In this document: positions 32,260 to 45,382 of the stretch, in pieces
How the letters are laid out: each line of letters begins with the position of its first letter
Numbering within the stretch: position 1 is the first letter of the stretch
Assembly (NCBI GenBank): GCA_019022495.1
Contig: JAFEKR010000035.1
Coordinates: 186,001-250,000, forward strand
Source: Epichloe hybrida
Taxonomy: Eukaryota > Ascomycota > Sordariomycetes > Hypocreales > Clavicipitaceae
Direction of reading: 5' to 3'
Length of the DNA: 64,000 bases
Made by a program: the position numbers and the translations under genes
The notes under the pieces: model-generated
Databases searched by the model: none
What the model saw: the letters and a program-made list of their open reading frames with translations, nothing else
Told to the model about the DNA's origin: nothing

Positions 32260-34959
32260 ATGCGAAGGTTAAGGCTGACTTTTCGTCGTTTGCCGAATGC
32301 CGGACAGATATCTTTTGCGACCTCCGAAGCGGTTCAGCGGCGAAATTTACCACCACAACAGCGACGCCTTATTGCCCTAGTACGACCATTCAATGCATCA
32401 AGCAAAAAGCCGGAAAGAAATGCGAAACTGAAATCACGACACGAGACCTGTGTGGCACTTGTGCTCGAGAATGTCCCACGTCGTGAGTTCTGCCATGTGT
32501 CACATCTGGCAAGGTGGAAGAAGCTGGCCAAACTAGGGCAGGGCGATTCGCAGCAGTCGACGATCTCAACTTTACAGAAAAGTACATCATCACCACACTT
32601 TCCAGTCAGGAACGTTCTGGATGATGTTGAACCGGCTACGTTACCTTCATACCATGACGCATCGACACAACTTATTCGACCGATGGAGCGAGGCGACAGC
32701 TGTGAGGACATATGGGATGTATTTGAAATGCTGCAAAAGGACGAATATTGGGAGTTTTTGAGCCGAAATGACGCTCAACCCTTCCGTGATCAAGTCCTGA
32801 CGGCTGCATTGGCGGACAACTCTCGATTGAATGTCTTGGTTGACACAGCTCACCACCTTCTGACGAAAAAAAAATTCTACTGGCCAGATATATACATGAA
32901 AATCATGCACCACATGCTCGAAAAAGGTCAGCACGATGACAGTATCCGATGGCATTTACGTCTTGCTCCGGATTTCTCACCATCCGCCGACATATTTGGT
33001 GCCATCCTCTCAACTTTCATCCTCGATTCATCACCAAAAATGCAAAGCAACTTGACAGCACTATATGTTTCCAGCACAAGCAAGCAATTATATGACTATA
33101 TAATTCCAGTTCTTTTCGCGGCTGGCCACTCAAAGCTAGCTAGACTTTGGCGGAAGAAGCTGCTCGCCTTTCGAGATCTTCCTAAATCAAACAGATCCAA
33201 GCCTTTTCTACAATTTCTTGTCCATTACTACCCATCAATCTCTTTGACAGAAGAAGAAAGAGCAATTGCCGGAGTTGAAACTTCCTTGCTCGAACAAGTT
33301 TCCTCTCAGTCCAGCCATAATGATTTCTCCAATAAAGGCCAGTATAGTGACAGCATTGTAGCGAAATGGTTTGCAAGTTCTTGGACATCTATTGAATTTG
33401 CCGTCAATTTTGCACATAGACTTGGCCTTCGCGTGATAGGCCCAAGATCTCTTCAATCTCTGGCACTGCGAGAAGCAGGCGCAAAGATGGTCAATCTGCG
33501 CCTCGCCCGCATCGAGAAGCTAGGAATGTCCGTCTCAAATCAAAACTATTGCAAAATTTTGGTTTTTTTTGCCAAGCATGAAGAAGACTTGCTTCTTGCA
33601 GATCTTTTGGCCTGCGATATACACCCGGATGAGTTTGACGATGTCGAAACACGGCAGATGCTTATGGCATCATCCGTCCGCAATGGAGATTGGAGAAGAG
33701 AGAGATTGTTGCAAGGTGTCGAGTGGGCTATCGAATCTGGCACATCTTCTCGTCGACTCAATGCTTTACTCCATCTTGAACTGACGACACATAAACTCGG
33801 CAGAGCAAAACAAGTGCTGGATAGAATGGAGGCCCTGAAAGTCAACATGAACCAACAAAGCGCCTCTAAATTGCTTCAGACCACATTTCGAGGGATAGGC
33901 AAACATCCGACAAAAGGGAAACGTCGGGTCGGTAAATCACAAATAGAATCACAGTCTCTGCTCAACGGGGCTATTGACATAATCCGCCGTGTCGCCCTTC
34001 ACGAGGTTGCCATACCTTTGCGATATTGGAAGCTTTTGCTTTACAATCTTGGTCGGTCAGGCCGTCTAGATGAGCTCCAGCAGCTCAGCGAGGAGATTGT
34101 ACAGCTGTATACCCCGCCTCTGGGTGGTTTGGTGCCTATTTGCCCCGGAGACCTCCCTCACTCTTTGTTGAAGGGACGAAGTGAGACTGATATCTCGATG
34201 GATATATCGAAGTCGACGGTGTTTGCAAATGACATTGAGAAAGAGCTGAAACGATACATATATCCAGAGTCTAGCCCTAACCTCAGCGATCTTGACAGCT
34301 CGAAGATGGATTCGAGTTATCATCGGTGGAGCAGAACAGACAGCAGCAGTTCAGCTGCCTACTTAAGTCCAGAATCGGTGGCACTGACGAGCTGTTCGAA
34401 AGACACGATGAAAACACGTGTCGAGGCGTGTGGTACTGAGGACTGCTTGATGTCGTGCATTCCGGCAGATCTTCCTTTCAGCCATCGACAACATCCAGTC
34501 CAGCGAATATTTGATGCCAGCCTCCAGCGTTCAATCGTGCGATGGGGGTTTGATCAAAAGCTGAGTTTGTCTCCGGCGTGTTCATCTCTTGTAGCCCATA
34601 CAGAAGATAGGATCACTGGCTTCGACATCGCTAGCGGCGTGCGATTATTGGCACGACTTAGAGACCTCGGCGTGCTTATCGATTTACAGGTACTTCGAGC
34701 GGCAATCCTGTCAAAAATTGCACTAGGGCAAGTGCCTGGCCGTCCAAGAGATCGCTCCCGAGATAGGCACGAGTTATCCCCTGAATATATGAAACTCTTA
34801 TTTGACGAGGCGTGGGGCTCGGAGATCTTCCATAGTGCATTGGAAATGAGGCGGCAGCTGGAAAAGCAAAAACCCAAGCTCTGGGACAGGTATTCTAAGC
34901 TGTTTGGGCAGTCGTTCGATATGAGACGAAAGGAACTACGAGGTGAAAATGACCCATAG
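32260..34959 (+). CDS. Large mitochondrial PPR-like protein of unknown target
   Basis: A single exon gives 899 residues. The first 30 residues are Arg/Leu/Phe-rich without acidic residues (MRRLRLTFRRLPNAGQISFA), as in a mitochondrial presequence. The rest is largely helical, with degenerate pentatricopeptide-like pairs, for example around residues 410-560, including a segment with LERMEALKV-like spacing (LDRMEALKVNMNQQS). Such fungal proteins usually bind mitochondrial RNAs or assist translation; the specific RNA cannot be told from this sequence. Low-complexity Ser-rich sequence interrupts the C-terminal third (about residues 680-730). No catalytic domain was recognised. It is transcribed divergently from cox7a and converges with tlg2. 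The start at 32260 is the first ATG in the open frame. Functional class is an inference. Confidence 0.72.
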   Translation: MRRLRLTFRRLPNAGQISFATSEAVQRRNLPPQQRRLIALVRPFNASSKKPERNAKLKSRHETCVALVLENVPRREFCHVSHLARWKKLAKLGQGDSQQSTISTLQKSTSSPHFPVRNVLDDVEPATLPSYHDASTQLIRPMERGDSCEDIWDVFEMLQKDEYWEFLSRNDAQPFRDQVLTAALADNSRLNVLVDTAHHLLTKKKFYWPDIYMKIMHHMLEKGQHDDSIRWHLRLAPDFSPSADIFGAILSTFILDSSPKMQSNLTALYVSSTSKQLYDYIIPVLFAAGHSKLARLWRKKLLAFRDLPKSNRSKPFLQFLVHYYPSISLTEEERAIAGVETSLLEQVSSQSSHNDFSNKGQYSDSIVAKWFASSWTSIEFAVNFAHRLGLRVIGPRSLQSLALREAGAKMVNLRLARIEKLGMSVSNQNYCKILVFFAKHEEDLLLADLLACDIHPDEFDDVETRQMLMASSVRNGDWRRERLLQGVEWAIESGTSSRRLNALLHLELTTHKLGRAKQVLDRMEALKVNMNQQSASKLLQTTFRGIGKHPTKGKRRVGKSQIESQSLLNGAIDIIRRVALHEVAIPLRYWKLLLYNLGRSGRLDELQQLSEEIVQLYTPPLGGLVPICPGDLPHSLLKGRSETDISMDISKSTVFANDIEKELKRYIYPESSPNLSDLDSSKMDSSYHRWSRTDSSSSAAYLSPESVALTSCSKDTMKTRVEACGTEDCLMSCIPADLPFSHRQHPVQRIFDASLQRSIVRWGFDQKLSLSPACSSLVAHTEDRITGFDIASGVRLLARLRDLGVLIDLQVLRAAILSKIALGQVPGRPRDRSRDRHELSPEYMKLLFDEAWGSEIFHSALEMRRQLEKQKPKLWDRYSKLFGQSFDMRRKELRGENDP

Positions 34960-35235
34960 ACCAAGGTACATTAGAGTAGGGGCAGGTGTTCATTATCTAG
35001 ATGTCGTGGACATGATGCAAGTTACTTTGTATACACATATAACACTAATGAATAATTCGACATATGCTACAGCTCAAATAATATCGGGATGCTCTTATCA
35101 TGCGGCAGGGTTTCATGCGCAGCTCTCTTGAATACAAAGCTTTCCATGTATTTATTTAAAGAAAAAATCGGTGGTAATGGCGGTTTTGCCCAACTGTAAC
35201 ACCAAAGATTGGGCTTGTAATCTAGGATCCAGGTC

Positions 35236-36436
35236 TTACTCATGCCTTTTTGGCTTAATGAGGAGCAGAATAAACAAGCCAACAATGAGTATTATCAATA
35301 ATAGAATTATTTTTCGTTTAGTTGTCCTTCTTTGATATCCAGATGCAACCTTCAGCTCCTGGTCTGCCCCTTTGACGTCTTCGTACATACGCTCAACGTT
35401 ATAGTCAATGCGATCGAGCATAGTGCCTTGGTCAATAACCATATTCTGGAGATCACGGAATAAATCTGACAGTTCAATGATTCCCTGAGCTATGTCTTCG
35501 ATCTCGCGCTCTCGTTGCGCTATGGCAGCGTCGTTCGTGTGCAATAGCCTTTGTTGAGACGCTGCTTGAAGGGTAGACTGAGAGAACGATCGGTCTGCAT
35601 CCGATTCTTGCAGCGAAGGGTCCATGTCCAAGCTAGGCTGTGGTGTAGATGATCGATCGGCCGGTGCGAAGTTGCCTAGACCACCCATGTCCCGCAGCTC
35701 TGATTGCCATCAGATTAGTTCAACAAGAATAAAAACAAAGATAGGCTGATCTAGGGCCTCTTACTTTTGAGATAGGCGCTTTGCTTCTTTCTGAAGCTAG
35801 CACTCGCTTCTTGTACCCTTGTTGCGAGAGATATCTGGAGGTTCTTGGCCATTGTCTCCTCAGCTTTGCTGAGAGCCCCCGACTGTTTGGATTCCCGCAC
35901 GAGTTGTTCGATTCGCTGGATTCTGCGATGGCATTCGTGGAAGGACTTCGTTATTTGCTGAGTCAATCGCTCAATCTGTGCTTCCTCGGTTTTTTTTGCC
36001 TCATCATCGTTGAATCCTGGGAGAACATGTTTCTGATGTAGCCTTTCAAGTTTATGGCCCTTTGTAGCGACTTCAGCAAGCAGTTCGGTTATTTCATCGG
36101 ATGCGTCAGCCCATCTGGGAGGCAGAAGGTCCATTTCAATCACAGCATCGCCATCATCTTGAAAGTCATTGCCCGACAGCAGTCCCCGCCTGTCTTCAGA
36201 AGTATCAAGACTGGTCGAGTAAGAACTCGAGAGGGGTCCGGCACCACTTGCATTGAATGCACCATGTTTATTTCGCTGAATAGGGTGATGGGCGTATGAC
36301 TGGCGGTAAGAAATATAACTGCGAATGAAAGAGTCAAAATTGCAGAACAAGGATATTTGCGGCGCCTTCTCCTTTTAACGTCAATAGTATCAGACTCGAG
36401 CAGATGTACGCACAGATTGGTGCGGTCTCGCCACAT
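35236..36436 (-). CDS. tlg2: Syntaxin TLG2 (syntaxin-16-like Qa-SNARE)
   Basis: Tail-anchored t-SNARE of the trans-Golgi network and endosomes. Three exons: 36436-36414 (23 nt), 36318-35765, 35699-35236; 346 residues. The short first exon MWRDRTN joins to LYISYRQSYAHH, the typical TLG2 start. Residues about 60-190 form the helical regulatory domain. The SNARE motif (about 250-312) has the zero-layer glutamine Q283 in NMVIDQG, followed by DRIDYNVE, and the C-terminal anchor is a run of Ile/Leu (about 323-340) before KPKRHE. Exon phases agree throughout. Divergent to calmodulin, with 1.3 kb between starts. Confidence 0.94.
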
Positions 36437-37723
36437 GGCGGACGCCAGATGATTGCACCTGCGGTCGTCGAAGCTGTTCGGTAGACGTCTAACAATAATC
36501 AATCTTGACCAAGGCCGCGAGCAAGATCAAGTAAAGGGTGTTGCGACGTTGGAACTCAATTGGAGAATGATATCGAGTCGAGCCACAAAGCCAAGAATAC
36601 GTGATGTTGGGTAGACTACGCGCCTATTGAAGTATTTCTGCGCGTCCTCATTTTCTTTTCGCAAGCGACGATAAGGGCGTGTTGTGTTGTCGAAATCGCA
36701 AATGGAGCTCAGTGCCTACACGTCACTGGGGTCATGTTCAAGAACATCTATGTAATAAGAGGCTACCTAAGACCACTGATCCCAGAAGGTCCATAAAATG
36801 AAGGAGAAGTGACGTACAGTGCGGATAAGCTGCACATGGAACAAAGCAGTAACAGTCGTCGTGTGGGCCCAGTACTTCCGTACAGTGAGCGTCGATGCAG
36901 CTGAGTCAGTTCTATGACATGGCGTTGGGTAGACTTACTTCGCACTCCGTATACGATTCTATATTTAAATACATACCTCATAGTATCAAAAGGGCGGTGC
37001 GACTTTTAGCGACTGGTTGCCTAATCGACTTGGTATTAGTTAAATGCCCATGATTCGAGTCGTCCGAGCCTTTGACACAGCGGATTTTTATTCATGTTGC
37101 TCTGGGCAGTCGTAATGGACACCAATGAGGATAGAGGTGCGAGGCCAAGCGAGGCCAAGTAGGCAGTCTTTATTATAGCACGATGTTGCAAGTAGCAGTA
37201 GCGGAAATTTGATCAATATACTGAAACTCTCTGTCACCCTGCTTTAAGGCTCACAAAGACACCGTCCTGGCAGCACCCTCCCCTATTATCGACGCGCCTT
37301 GGTATCAACGAGCGATTTCTTATTTAAATTGATGGAACTCGATGCTTGATACCGCATGTGATATTATACGGCTAAAGCCCGATGTATTTAGGGTCGACCA
37401 TTGTGCATGATGATTATGGAACAGCCGGACAAGCTTTCCATACACAGTGTGAACCCAAGCCCTGGAGAGACCAATACCACTGCCAGTGTGCGACAGGATG
37501 GCGGCGGTACTTACGTACAGTGGGGTAGCTGTACCTACATGTGAGTGGCACAAAGTCATGCAATTCAGCCTCCCCACCTCTGGCTTCTTCTTTACGACGT
37601 TTCCCGATCAAATGCTCCCTGTCTCAAACTACAACCTACACGTAACGGAACACGTCTATACACCACCGCCAACGCATTCCGCTCCTCTTGACGCATCACA
37701 TTCCGGATATCAGTTCTTCCACC
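36437..37723. other. Divergent promoter region tlg2 / calmodulin
   Basis: About 1.3 kb between divergent starts. It contains ACTCCGTA at 36944-36951 and a short direct repeat of GAGGCCAAG at 37141-37159. No gene was recognised. Confidence 0.5.
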
Positions 37724-38770
<1,047 letters not shown>

Positions 38771-39908
38771 CTTGCGAAAGATTGAACGTTGCGAGGGGCT
38801 TAGTTGCCCGATACTCCGCTGTTACAGGGTGGATACGTTATATCGCTCAGCCCCGGCAGCCTCGGAGCTTCCTGCGATGAAACCTTGAGTCGTGAACAAC
38901 TCGTCGCTCCAGAGGATTGTGCTAGGATCTGCTTGTTTTTCCTCCTTTCTGCTCCGCCGACCTCCTCTAATCACTGTCTTACTGCGAGGAAAACTTTCGA
39001 GCGGTTCGGGATTTCCAGTCAATTGGACAGTTGTTCTTGTGAAGATGGATGGGCAACGGATTTTCTTTCAGGGTTTCCAGTCTTTCTCGCACAGTTCCCC
39101 TGCAGTTGGTTGGCTAAATAATAGCATTTGAAAAGAAAAGATTTGGGAAAGCCAAGTAACTCTGTCGCCAAATAGAATTTTGCCCTAAATTGACAACTGT
39201 GGAATCTCACGATTCACTCTGGACCTTTCAGTCCTGGACTAGGTCTTCCGAAATAGAAGGTGCCAACAGGATTTGTATATGCTGGGGGATTTATTATAAT
39301 TCAACCGTATTGCATTCAAGAAGCTCACGGAGTCTAACAATGTCTCTTCATATTCCGCAATCTAGGGGATTGGGCGAGCTAGAGCGTAGATACAAAGATA
39401 GACTAACGAATGAGTGACATGCCCTAATGTACTCAAGAAATATTCCCCTTTCCAAAAAAAAAAAGGATACCTCGTTGATGTCACTGTAAGTACTGTATGT
39501 AGTGACACCCATCCTGAAACCTGGGTAGCGCGCCGGTCTACGTATGCTTGCCTGAGTGTGATCGGGCCGTAAATTTTCCAAGCCTGCTTGTACCAAAGGC
39601 CAGCGCCACAACACACGGCACCTAATTATTATTAGGGGGTCAACCATCAGAGCTCCTTGCCCCACGTCTGAACAGACAGCCTGCAACAGCAACTCTTCCA
39701 ACGGTGCCAGCTGTTTGTCTACAATTAGCACGATCTTTCTGACGGCATTCAGCGTCTGGCCATATTCATCGAACCAGAGGCCATCTTCCCAGTATTCTTA
39801 AGCTGCCAGTTTTATCGTCTTCAGTCAAGCGGACCTGAACGTCGTCAGAGCCTTGTAACGGCTTCTACTTAACCAACGACAGTCCGACTTGGTCGGGCTC
39901 CTTCCACT
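38771..39908. other. Intergenic region calmodulin / AP-1 gamma
   Basis: About 1.1 kb between the calmodulin stop and the next start on the same strand. It should contain the calmodulin 3' untranslated region and the AP-1 gamma promoter. No gene was recognised; a poly-A run lies near 39456. Confidence 0.5.
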
Positions 39909-42672
39909 ATGAGCTCGCGTAAGATTCCTGATGATTGGGCAGTTTGATTATGACGTATAGTAACAGTTTTGTAGTCAAACAGTTCATTCGCAATGTTCGC
40001 GCGGCCAAGACGATAGCAGACGAGCGAGCCGTGATTCAGAAAGAGAGCGCAGCCATACGAGCCAGCTTCCGGGAAGAAAGTCATGATCACGGTGTTCGGT
40101 GGGTGCTAGTACCCCCGCCCTTTTGGGCGGTGTTTTGGCCAATACCAAGGGACTGACTTTGTTGGAATAGCCGTAATAATGTCGCGAAATTGCTATACCT
40201 ATTCACTCTTGGCGAAAGAACCCATTTCGGCCAAATTGAATGCTTGAAATTACTAGCCTCCCCTCGATTTGCTGATAAGCGCCTTGGTCATCTCGCGACA
40301 AGCCTGCTGTTGGATGAGAATCAAGAAGTTCTAACATTAGTCACCAACTCTTTGAAAAAGTATGTTTGGGTACTGGAAAGCCGTTGATGTCGCTACCGTG
40401 TTACATGACCATTTGATTGAGATTCTAACTTGTCGTAGTGATCTGGGTCATTCTAATCAGTACATTGTTGGACTTGCCCTCTGTACACTTGGCAATATTG
40501 CCTCAATCGAAATGTCAAGAGACTTATTTCCCGAGATCGAGACTCTCATTTCCACATCGAACCCCTACGTTCGACGAAAGGCAGCTCTTTGCGCGATGCG
40601 GATCTGCCGCAAAGTTCCCGACTTGCAAGAAAACTTTCTGGAGAAAGCTACACATCTGTTGGCGGATAGAAATCATGGGGTTCTACTGTGTGGCCTGACA
40701 CTGGTCACTAGCTTGTGCGAGGCCGATGAAGAAGAAGGAGGCGAAGACGGCATAGTGGAAAAATTCAGACCCTTCGCACCTGGTCTTGTCAAAGTTCTGA
40801 AAGGCCTTTCCACATCGGGTTATGCACCTGAGCATGATGTTACCGGGATAACGGACCCATTCCTCCAAGTCAAAATTCTTCGACTGCTTAGAGTGCTTGC
40901 CGTCGGAGATCTGAACGTTAGCGAACAGATCAATGATATCTTGGCACAGGTCGCAACGAACACAGATTCGTCCAAAAACGTCGGAAATTCAATTCTGTAT
41001 GAGGCTGTTCGCACAATATTGGATATTGAAGCAGACTCTGGTCTCCGAGTACTTGGTGTCAACATTCTCGGCAAATTTCTGACAAATCGTGACAACAACA
41101 TCCGATATGTGGCTCTCAATACTTTGATCAAAGTTGTGGCAATTGAGCCTAACGCAGTTCAGAGACATCGGAATACGATACTGGAATGTTTGAGAGATCC
41201 GGATATCAGCATCAGAAGGCGTGCACTCGATCTCAGCTTCACACTTATAAATGAAGGCAATGTCCGCGTCCTTATTCGCGAGCTTCTAGCCTTTTTAGAG
41301 GTTGCTGATAACGAATTCAAGCCAACAATGACAAGTCAAATTGGGATTGCCGCTGACAAGTTTGCGCCAAATAAAAGATGGCATTTTGACACAATGTTAC
41401 GAGTCCTGTGCTTGGCAGGCAATTATGTCAAGGAACAAATTCTTTCATCATTTGTTCGCCTGATAGCAACCACTCCAGAGCTTCAGAATTATGCCGTACG
41501 GAAGTTGTACATTAACCTCAAGGAAGATATCACTCAGGAAAGTCTTACACAAGCAGGTGCCTGGTGCATTGGGGAGTTCGCTGATTCTCTCTTGAATGGT
41601 GCCCAAGTCGAAGACGAAAACCATGTCCACGAAGTCAGAGACCATGATGTCATTGACTTGTTGGCGATGATCTTGAACAGCAGCTATGCAAGTCAAGTTT
41701 CCACTGAGTACATTATCACCGCTCTGATGAAGCTCACTACTCGGATTTCAGATGCTTCACAGGTGGAAAGGATAAAGCGCATCCTGCAGAGTAATCAAAC
41801 CAGCCTCGACGTGGAGGTGCAACAGCGAGCTGTTGAATATGGCAACCTTTTTTCATTCGATGACATTCGGCGTGGCGTTCTGGAAAAAATGCCACCACCA
41901 CAAATCAAAGAGTCTTCTCGCGTACTTGGATCAGCGCCTACTAGAAAGTCCAAGGCTGCGAATAGGAAGTCCAAGGTGCTCAAACCCACAGAGCAAGACC
42001 TACTTGATCTCATGGATGCGCCAGCGTCAGCGCCGACCAGTACTGCGCAAACTACAAATTCAGATTTGTTGGCAGATATTCTCGGTGGTAATGGGGCAGC
42101 ATCACCACCTCCTCCGCAACAAGCCAATATGTCGTCGATTATGGATCTATTCGGTTCTAGCGCGACTCAAGCTGCCACCCCTTCAGCGACCTCCTCGTCT
42201 GGCATGGATATTTTAAATGCAAACTCGGTTGCACCTCAGCCTACTCAAGCCGAACCAGTCCACCAGTGCTATAATGCAAACGAGTTGAATGTTACAATGC
42301 AAATCCATAGAAACGCAGAAGGCCTCATTCAGGCAGTAGCAAAGTTTCAGAATATGTCTCCGTCAATCTCACTATACAATGTTGGACTGCAGGCGGCAGT
42401 CCCAAAAACTCAAAAACTCCAACTGCTCAGCATTTCGTCCACAGAGTTAAGACCCCATGGAGATGCTACTCAGATGATGCGAGTTTCCGGCTGCAAAGGG
42501 GTAGGTCCTCCTCTTCACGACTCAGGCTCACTTGGTTTCTCTTGCTTGCTTCGACGTACGTTCTTGTGCTGACATCTAGTGGTCATAGGTTTTACGATTA
42601 CGTCTAAGAATTGGCTATACGCATCCTTCTGCTGGGGAAGTCATGGATCAGGTGAATTGGACAGAGCCCTGA
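39909..42672 (+). CDS. apl4: AP-1 clathrin adaptor gamma subunit (gamma-adaptin)
   Basis: Large subunit of the AP-1 complex, which recruits clathrin to trans-Golgi/endosome membranes. Five exons: 39909-39918 (10 nt), 39975-40098, 40171-40359, 40439-42500, 42589-42672; 822 residues. The start [20 protein letters not shown] and [17 protein letters not shown] in exon 3 are typical of the adaptin trunk, which spans about residues 1-600. A flexible hinge follows with DLLDLMDAP and [10 protein letters not shown], possible clathrin- or accessory-binding motifs. The C-terminal gamma-ear (about 715-822) ends [19 protein letters not shown]. The small first exon and the 84-nt last exon are both needed for full length. 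Lies downstream of calmodulin on the same strand. Confidence 0.95.
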
Positions 42673-43164
42673 TGCGTGTACTACGTCTTGATGGGAAAAG
42701 ACAGTGGTGTTAGTACAGGCAGTTGAAGGGAATCAGACTAGTATTGTAGCTTGTGCTGTATCGCACAATCGAGAAAACCTTCAGCTGAAGGTGGTGACGA
42801 TCTCAAGAATTGAGCTTAGTGGCCTCAGCATCGGCTTCCAAGCTGGTCGTACACCCCCTGTCTCTCAAGTCAAATAGACAACACTAGAGTTTCATTTTAT
42901 GAAATCACGATGCTGAGGCGAAGCCAGACACAGATTTGGAGTTTAAAAAAGACGTTGGTGGCACGTGCGGGATGCCGGAACAGGAGTCAGGGTAGAATGC
43001 TGTGTGCATGATACAATCTTTACATGAAGGTTGATACTTCTAAGAGCATTGAGCTGCCCGATAGGCCAGTATCAAATCGTTGTTGATGACTTATTTATTT
43101 ATGCATTAGATTTTGTTGGATGCTTTCTTTACATGCCTGAGCGATCCGAACTATTGAGAAGACG
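42673..43164. other. Intergenic region apl4 / oxidoreductase pseudogene
   Basis: About 490 bp. No gene was recognised; the missing N-terminal part of the following pseudogene could not be found here. Confidence 0.45.
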
Positions 43165-43849
43165 ATGTATTTGAGTAATAGCCTGCTCTTTCAAAAAGTG
43201 CGCATGCGTCTTACTTGCCCTGATGCGAGTGCTCTGCTTCCAATGAAAACAGTACTCTTTGCGTCCTTGTTAAGCATTAAAGCGGATGGTTTCTTATTTG
43301 ACAGACTTGGTTTCCTCCCGGCCAATGTTCCCTGGCGTGGCCATGGCAGGCGGCTTCTCTACTACATGCTCCCCCTACGTTGGCTGCACCGCTCCTGGGG
43401 TCCTACAAATCACCATATCTGGAACTTGCAGTTCAAAATCCTCCCGTCAAGCCAAATCTTGGGTGCGACGCTTTCCGTCTGCGTTGGTGGCAGTTTTGTA
43501 TCCCCCCCTGTTACGCACCCTGATATCCGCAGCACCATGAAAGTAGTCCTGATCGCAGGAGGCGTAGGTGTGACCCCTCTCATGAGCATTCTCAGCTACA
43601 TCGGACATGGAATTCGGTTGAATTCTGCAGACCTGCAAGTTGTGGTCATGTATTCGTGTAAAGCACCCCCTCGCGGCAGGATCTTTGCTGCAGCCTTGAG
43701 CGAATCACTTGAAAACAGCCGTCATGGCTCAATTTCATTTTTACAAGGCGGCCCGCCGACAGTGACAAATGGGCTTTATAGATCTTTGGTAGATTTACCC
43801 TCGGCTGGCCGTTTCCCTGTCTCACGTGAACATGGGAAAATGGTGGTGA
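43165..43849 (+). pseudogene. Frameshifted NAD-binding oxidoreductase (OXNAD1-like) pseudogene
   Basis: Fragments of one ferredoxin-reductase-type protein appear in order but in different frames. They are DRLGFLP, then PGQ, then FPGVAMAGGFSTTCSP (a lipocalin-like FAD-site equivalent of PG..KAGGF.ITSPP), then PYLELAVQNPPVKP, then LSVCVGGSFVSPP and VVLIAGGVGVTPLMSILSYI. The last is the NAD-binding GGVGV.PLMS motif. At the end the codons K-W-W-stop, the usual C-terminus of the family, occur at 43838-43849 but out of frame with the NAD domain. At least four frame changes fall within about 200 bp, too many for sequencing error. An open frame of 245 codons survives (43165-43902), but it reads nonsense between the conserved blocks. 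The N-terminal part is missing. Confidence 0.72.
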
Positions 43850-44091
43850 AACAGCCTTTCTGTATTGTCCCTGTACAAAGTCTGCGTGGCAGCAAAGATT
43901 AGATATGCCGTATGTCACGCCTAGCGTTGTTCTCTAGTAGCTGCTTGCCTATCATATGAACCTTGGACTAAAAAAGGAGACTCGCGGCAGACATAAAACA
44001 CAGCCCGACGCCGAATATGGTATCCTCCCGAAATGCAAAGTCTAAGAACCGTCGCTTTCCGGTTCTCAGCGATTCGAATGACATGTTCATT

Positions 44092-45382
44092 CTACAGAAA
44101 GAGATCTTGAGCCCTCTGCCTCCGTTTGCTACGTGCAGAGTCTAACAATTCTTTGCCCGCATTTGTGGTCCCAAGCTTATCAGGGAAAAGCTCCCGTGCG
44201 TTTGCTGAAGCAGCACCTTTAATGGTAAAGCCGCTTGCCTCACTTCCTCTTTGGTTTGCTAACCCTCTTATATTGAAACCACCATCAGATCGAGCATGAG
44301 ATACGTCGACGATCTTCGGCATGTCTTCGTCCCTCAATCTGGCCGAACCAATGGATTCTTCAAGTTGATCCAGCCTACCACCCTTATCGGTAGCCTTGAT
44401 TGGGAAAAGCTCTTTGCCACTATTAGCGATAAATATACGGCTTTTGATCGACTTTGCGTGAGTCTTGTTTTGATGTGAGGACCTGTCCAGTGCGTCCATG
44501 TGCGCGTCACTGCCAGTATCTCGACGCGGTGAGGCAGACCTGTCCCTCTTTGAGGCCCGATTCGCAAATAGCTCCTTTCCGCGGTTCTCTGAGGTATAAA
44601 ACCTCACTGAGTTATCCGGGCTTAAACTGCGCCGTGCGTGGCGCTGGCACGGTGCGTCATCATACATGCTGGCATCGAAAGTGTCGACTTCATCATCCGA
44701 GGCACGTCTGTGTCGAATGCCACTCCTCCGATTATCCCCTTCTCTGTCTCTAAATCTTGAATGATTTATGTGATATTTCTTTCGGCGCTCTTCCGGGTCA
44801 TGTGCAGGATGTAAGAGGTAATATCGGCTATGTAGAGCAGCTCCTGCCTGTTTCTTATCACTCTTGAGAGCGAGGCGAACTTGTAGAGAAACTGCCGGTT
44901 TGCCATCGAATGGCTTCGCAGGGAGGCTTTCTCCTAATGTGAGAGCTGTAACATCGGCTATTTCTATCGCACTCAACGAAATGATAGCCTCGCCAGCTAT
45001 GAACTCATTGCCGAATACAAGGTTGGCCGAATTGTCGTCTATCCATTCGATCCTGTCAACAGGTCCAAAGTAAACCTTGACATAGGCTTTAATGTCGTCC
45101 GTATGCAGAGTATCAACTCCTCTGATGTAAATTTTTGAAGGCACAAGAGTCTGTCCTTCGTCGCCACCATCTGCTTCGCGTACCTTCAGCTCGTCCTCCG
45201 TCACCTCGCCAGGCTCTTCAAGCTCTTCCGATTGCTTGACGACGCGTATTGTTAGTTGAAACATGGCAAAACAAGGTGGAGATGTTACTTACCAGGATAT
45301 CGTCCACTCGTGGCAACTCCTCAAACCCCTGTACATTAACTGCGCCTTCGTCGACGTCTCCCATCTCAATATCCAAGTCCAT
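44092..45382 (-). CDS. NCBP3-like mRNA cap-binding protein
   Basis: Resembles nuclear cap-binding protein 3 (DUF2414 family), a nuclear mRNA-associated protein with an RRM-like fold. Two exons: 45382-45293 and 45234-44092; 410 residues. The N-terminus is acidic (MDLDIEMGDVDEG). The RRM-like domain (about 55-150) has KIYIRGVDTLHTDDIKAYV and IEWIDDNSANLVF, and the motif SRYYLLHPAHDPEERRKKYH follows, diagnostic of the family. The remainder is rich in Arg, Asp and Ser and contains at least five copies of a GKELF or ARELF motif, whose role I cannot state. The intron (45235-45292) has a CTAAC branch site. Divergent to SRP72. Confidence 0.82.
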
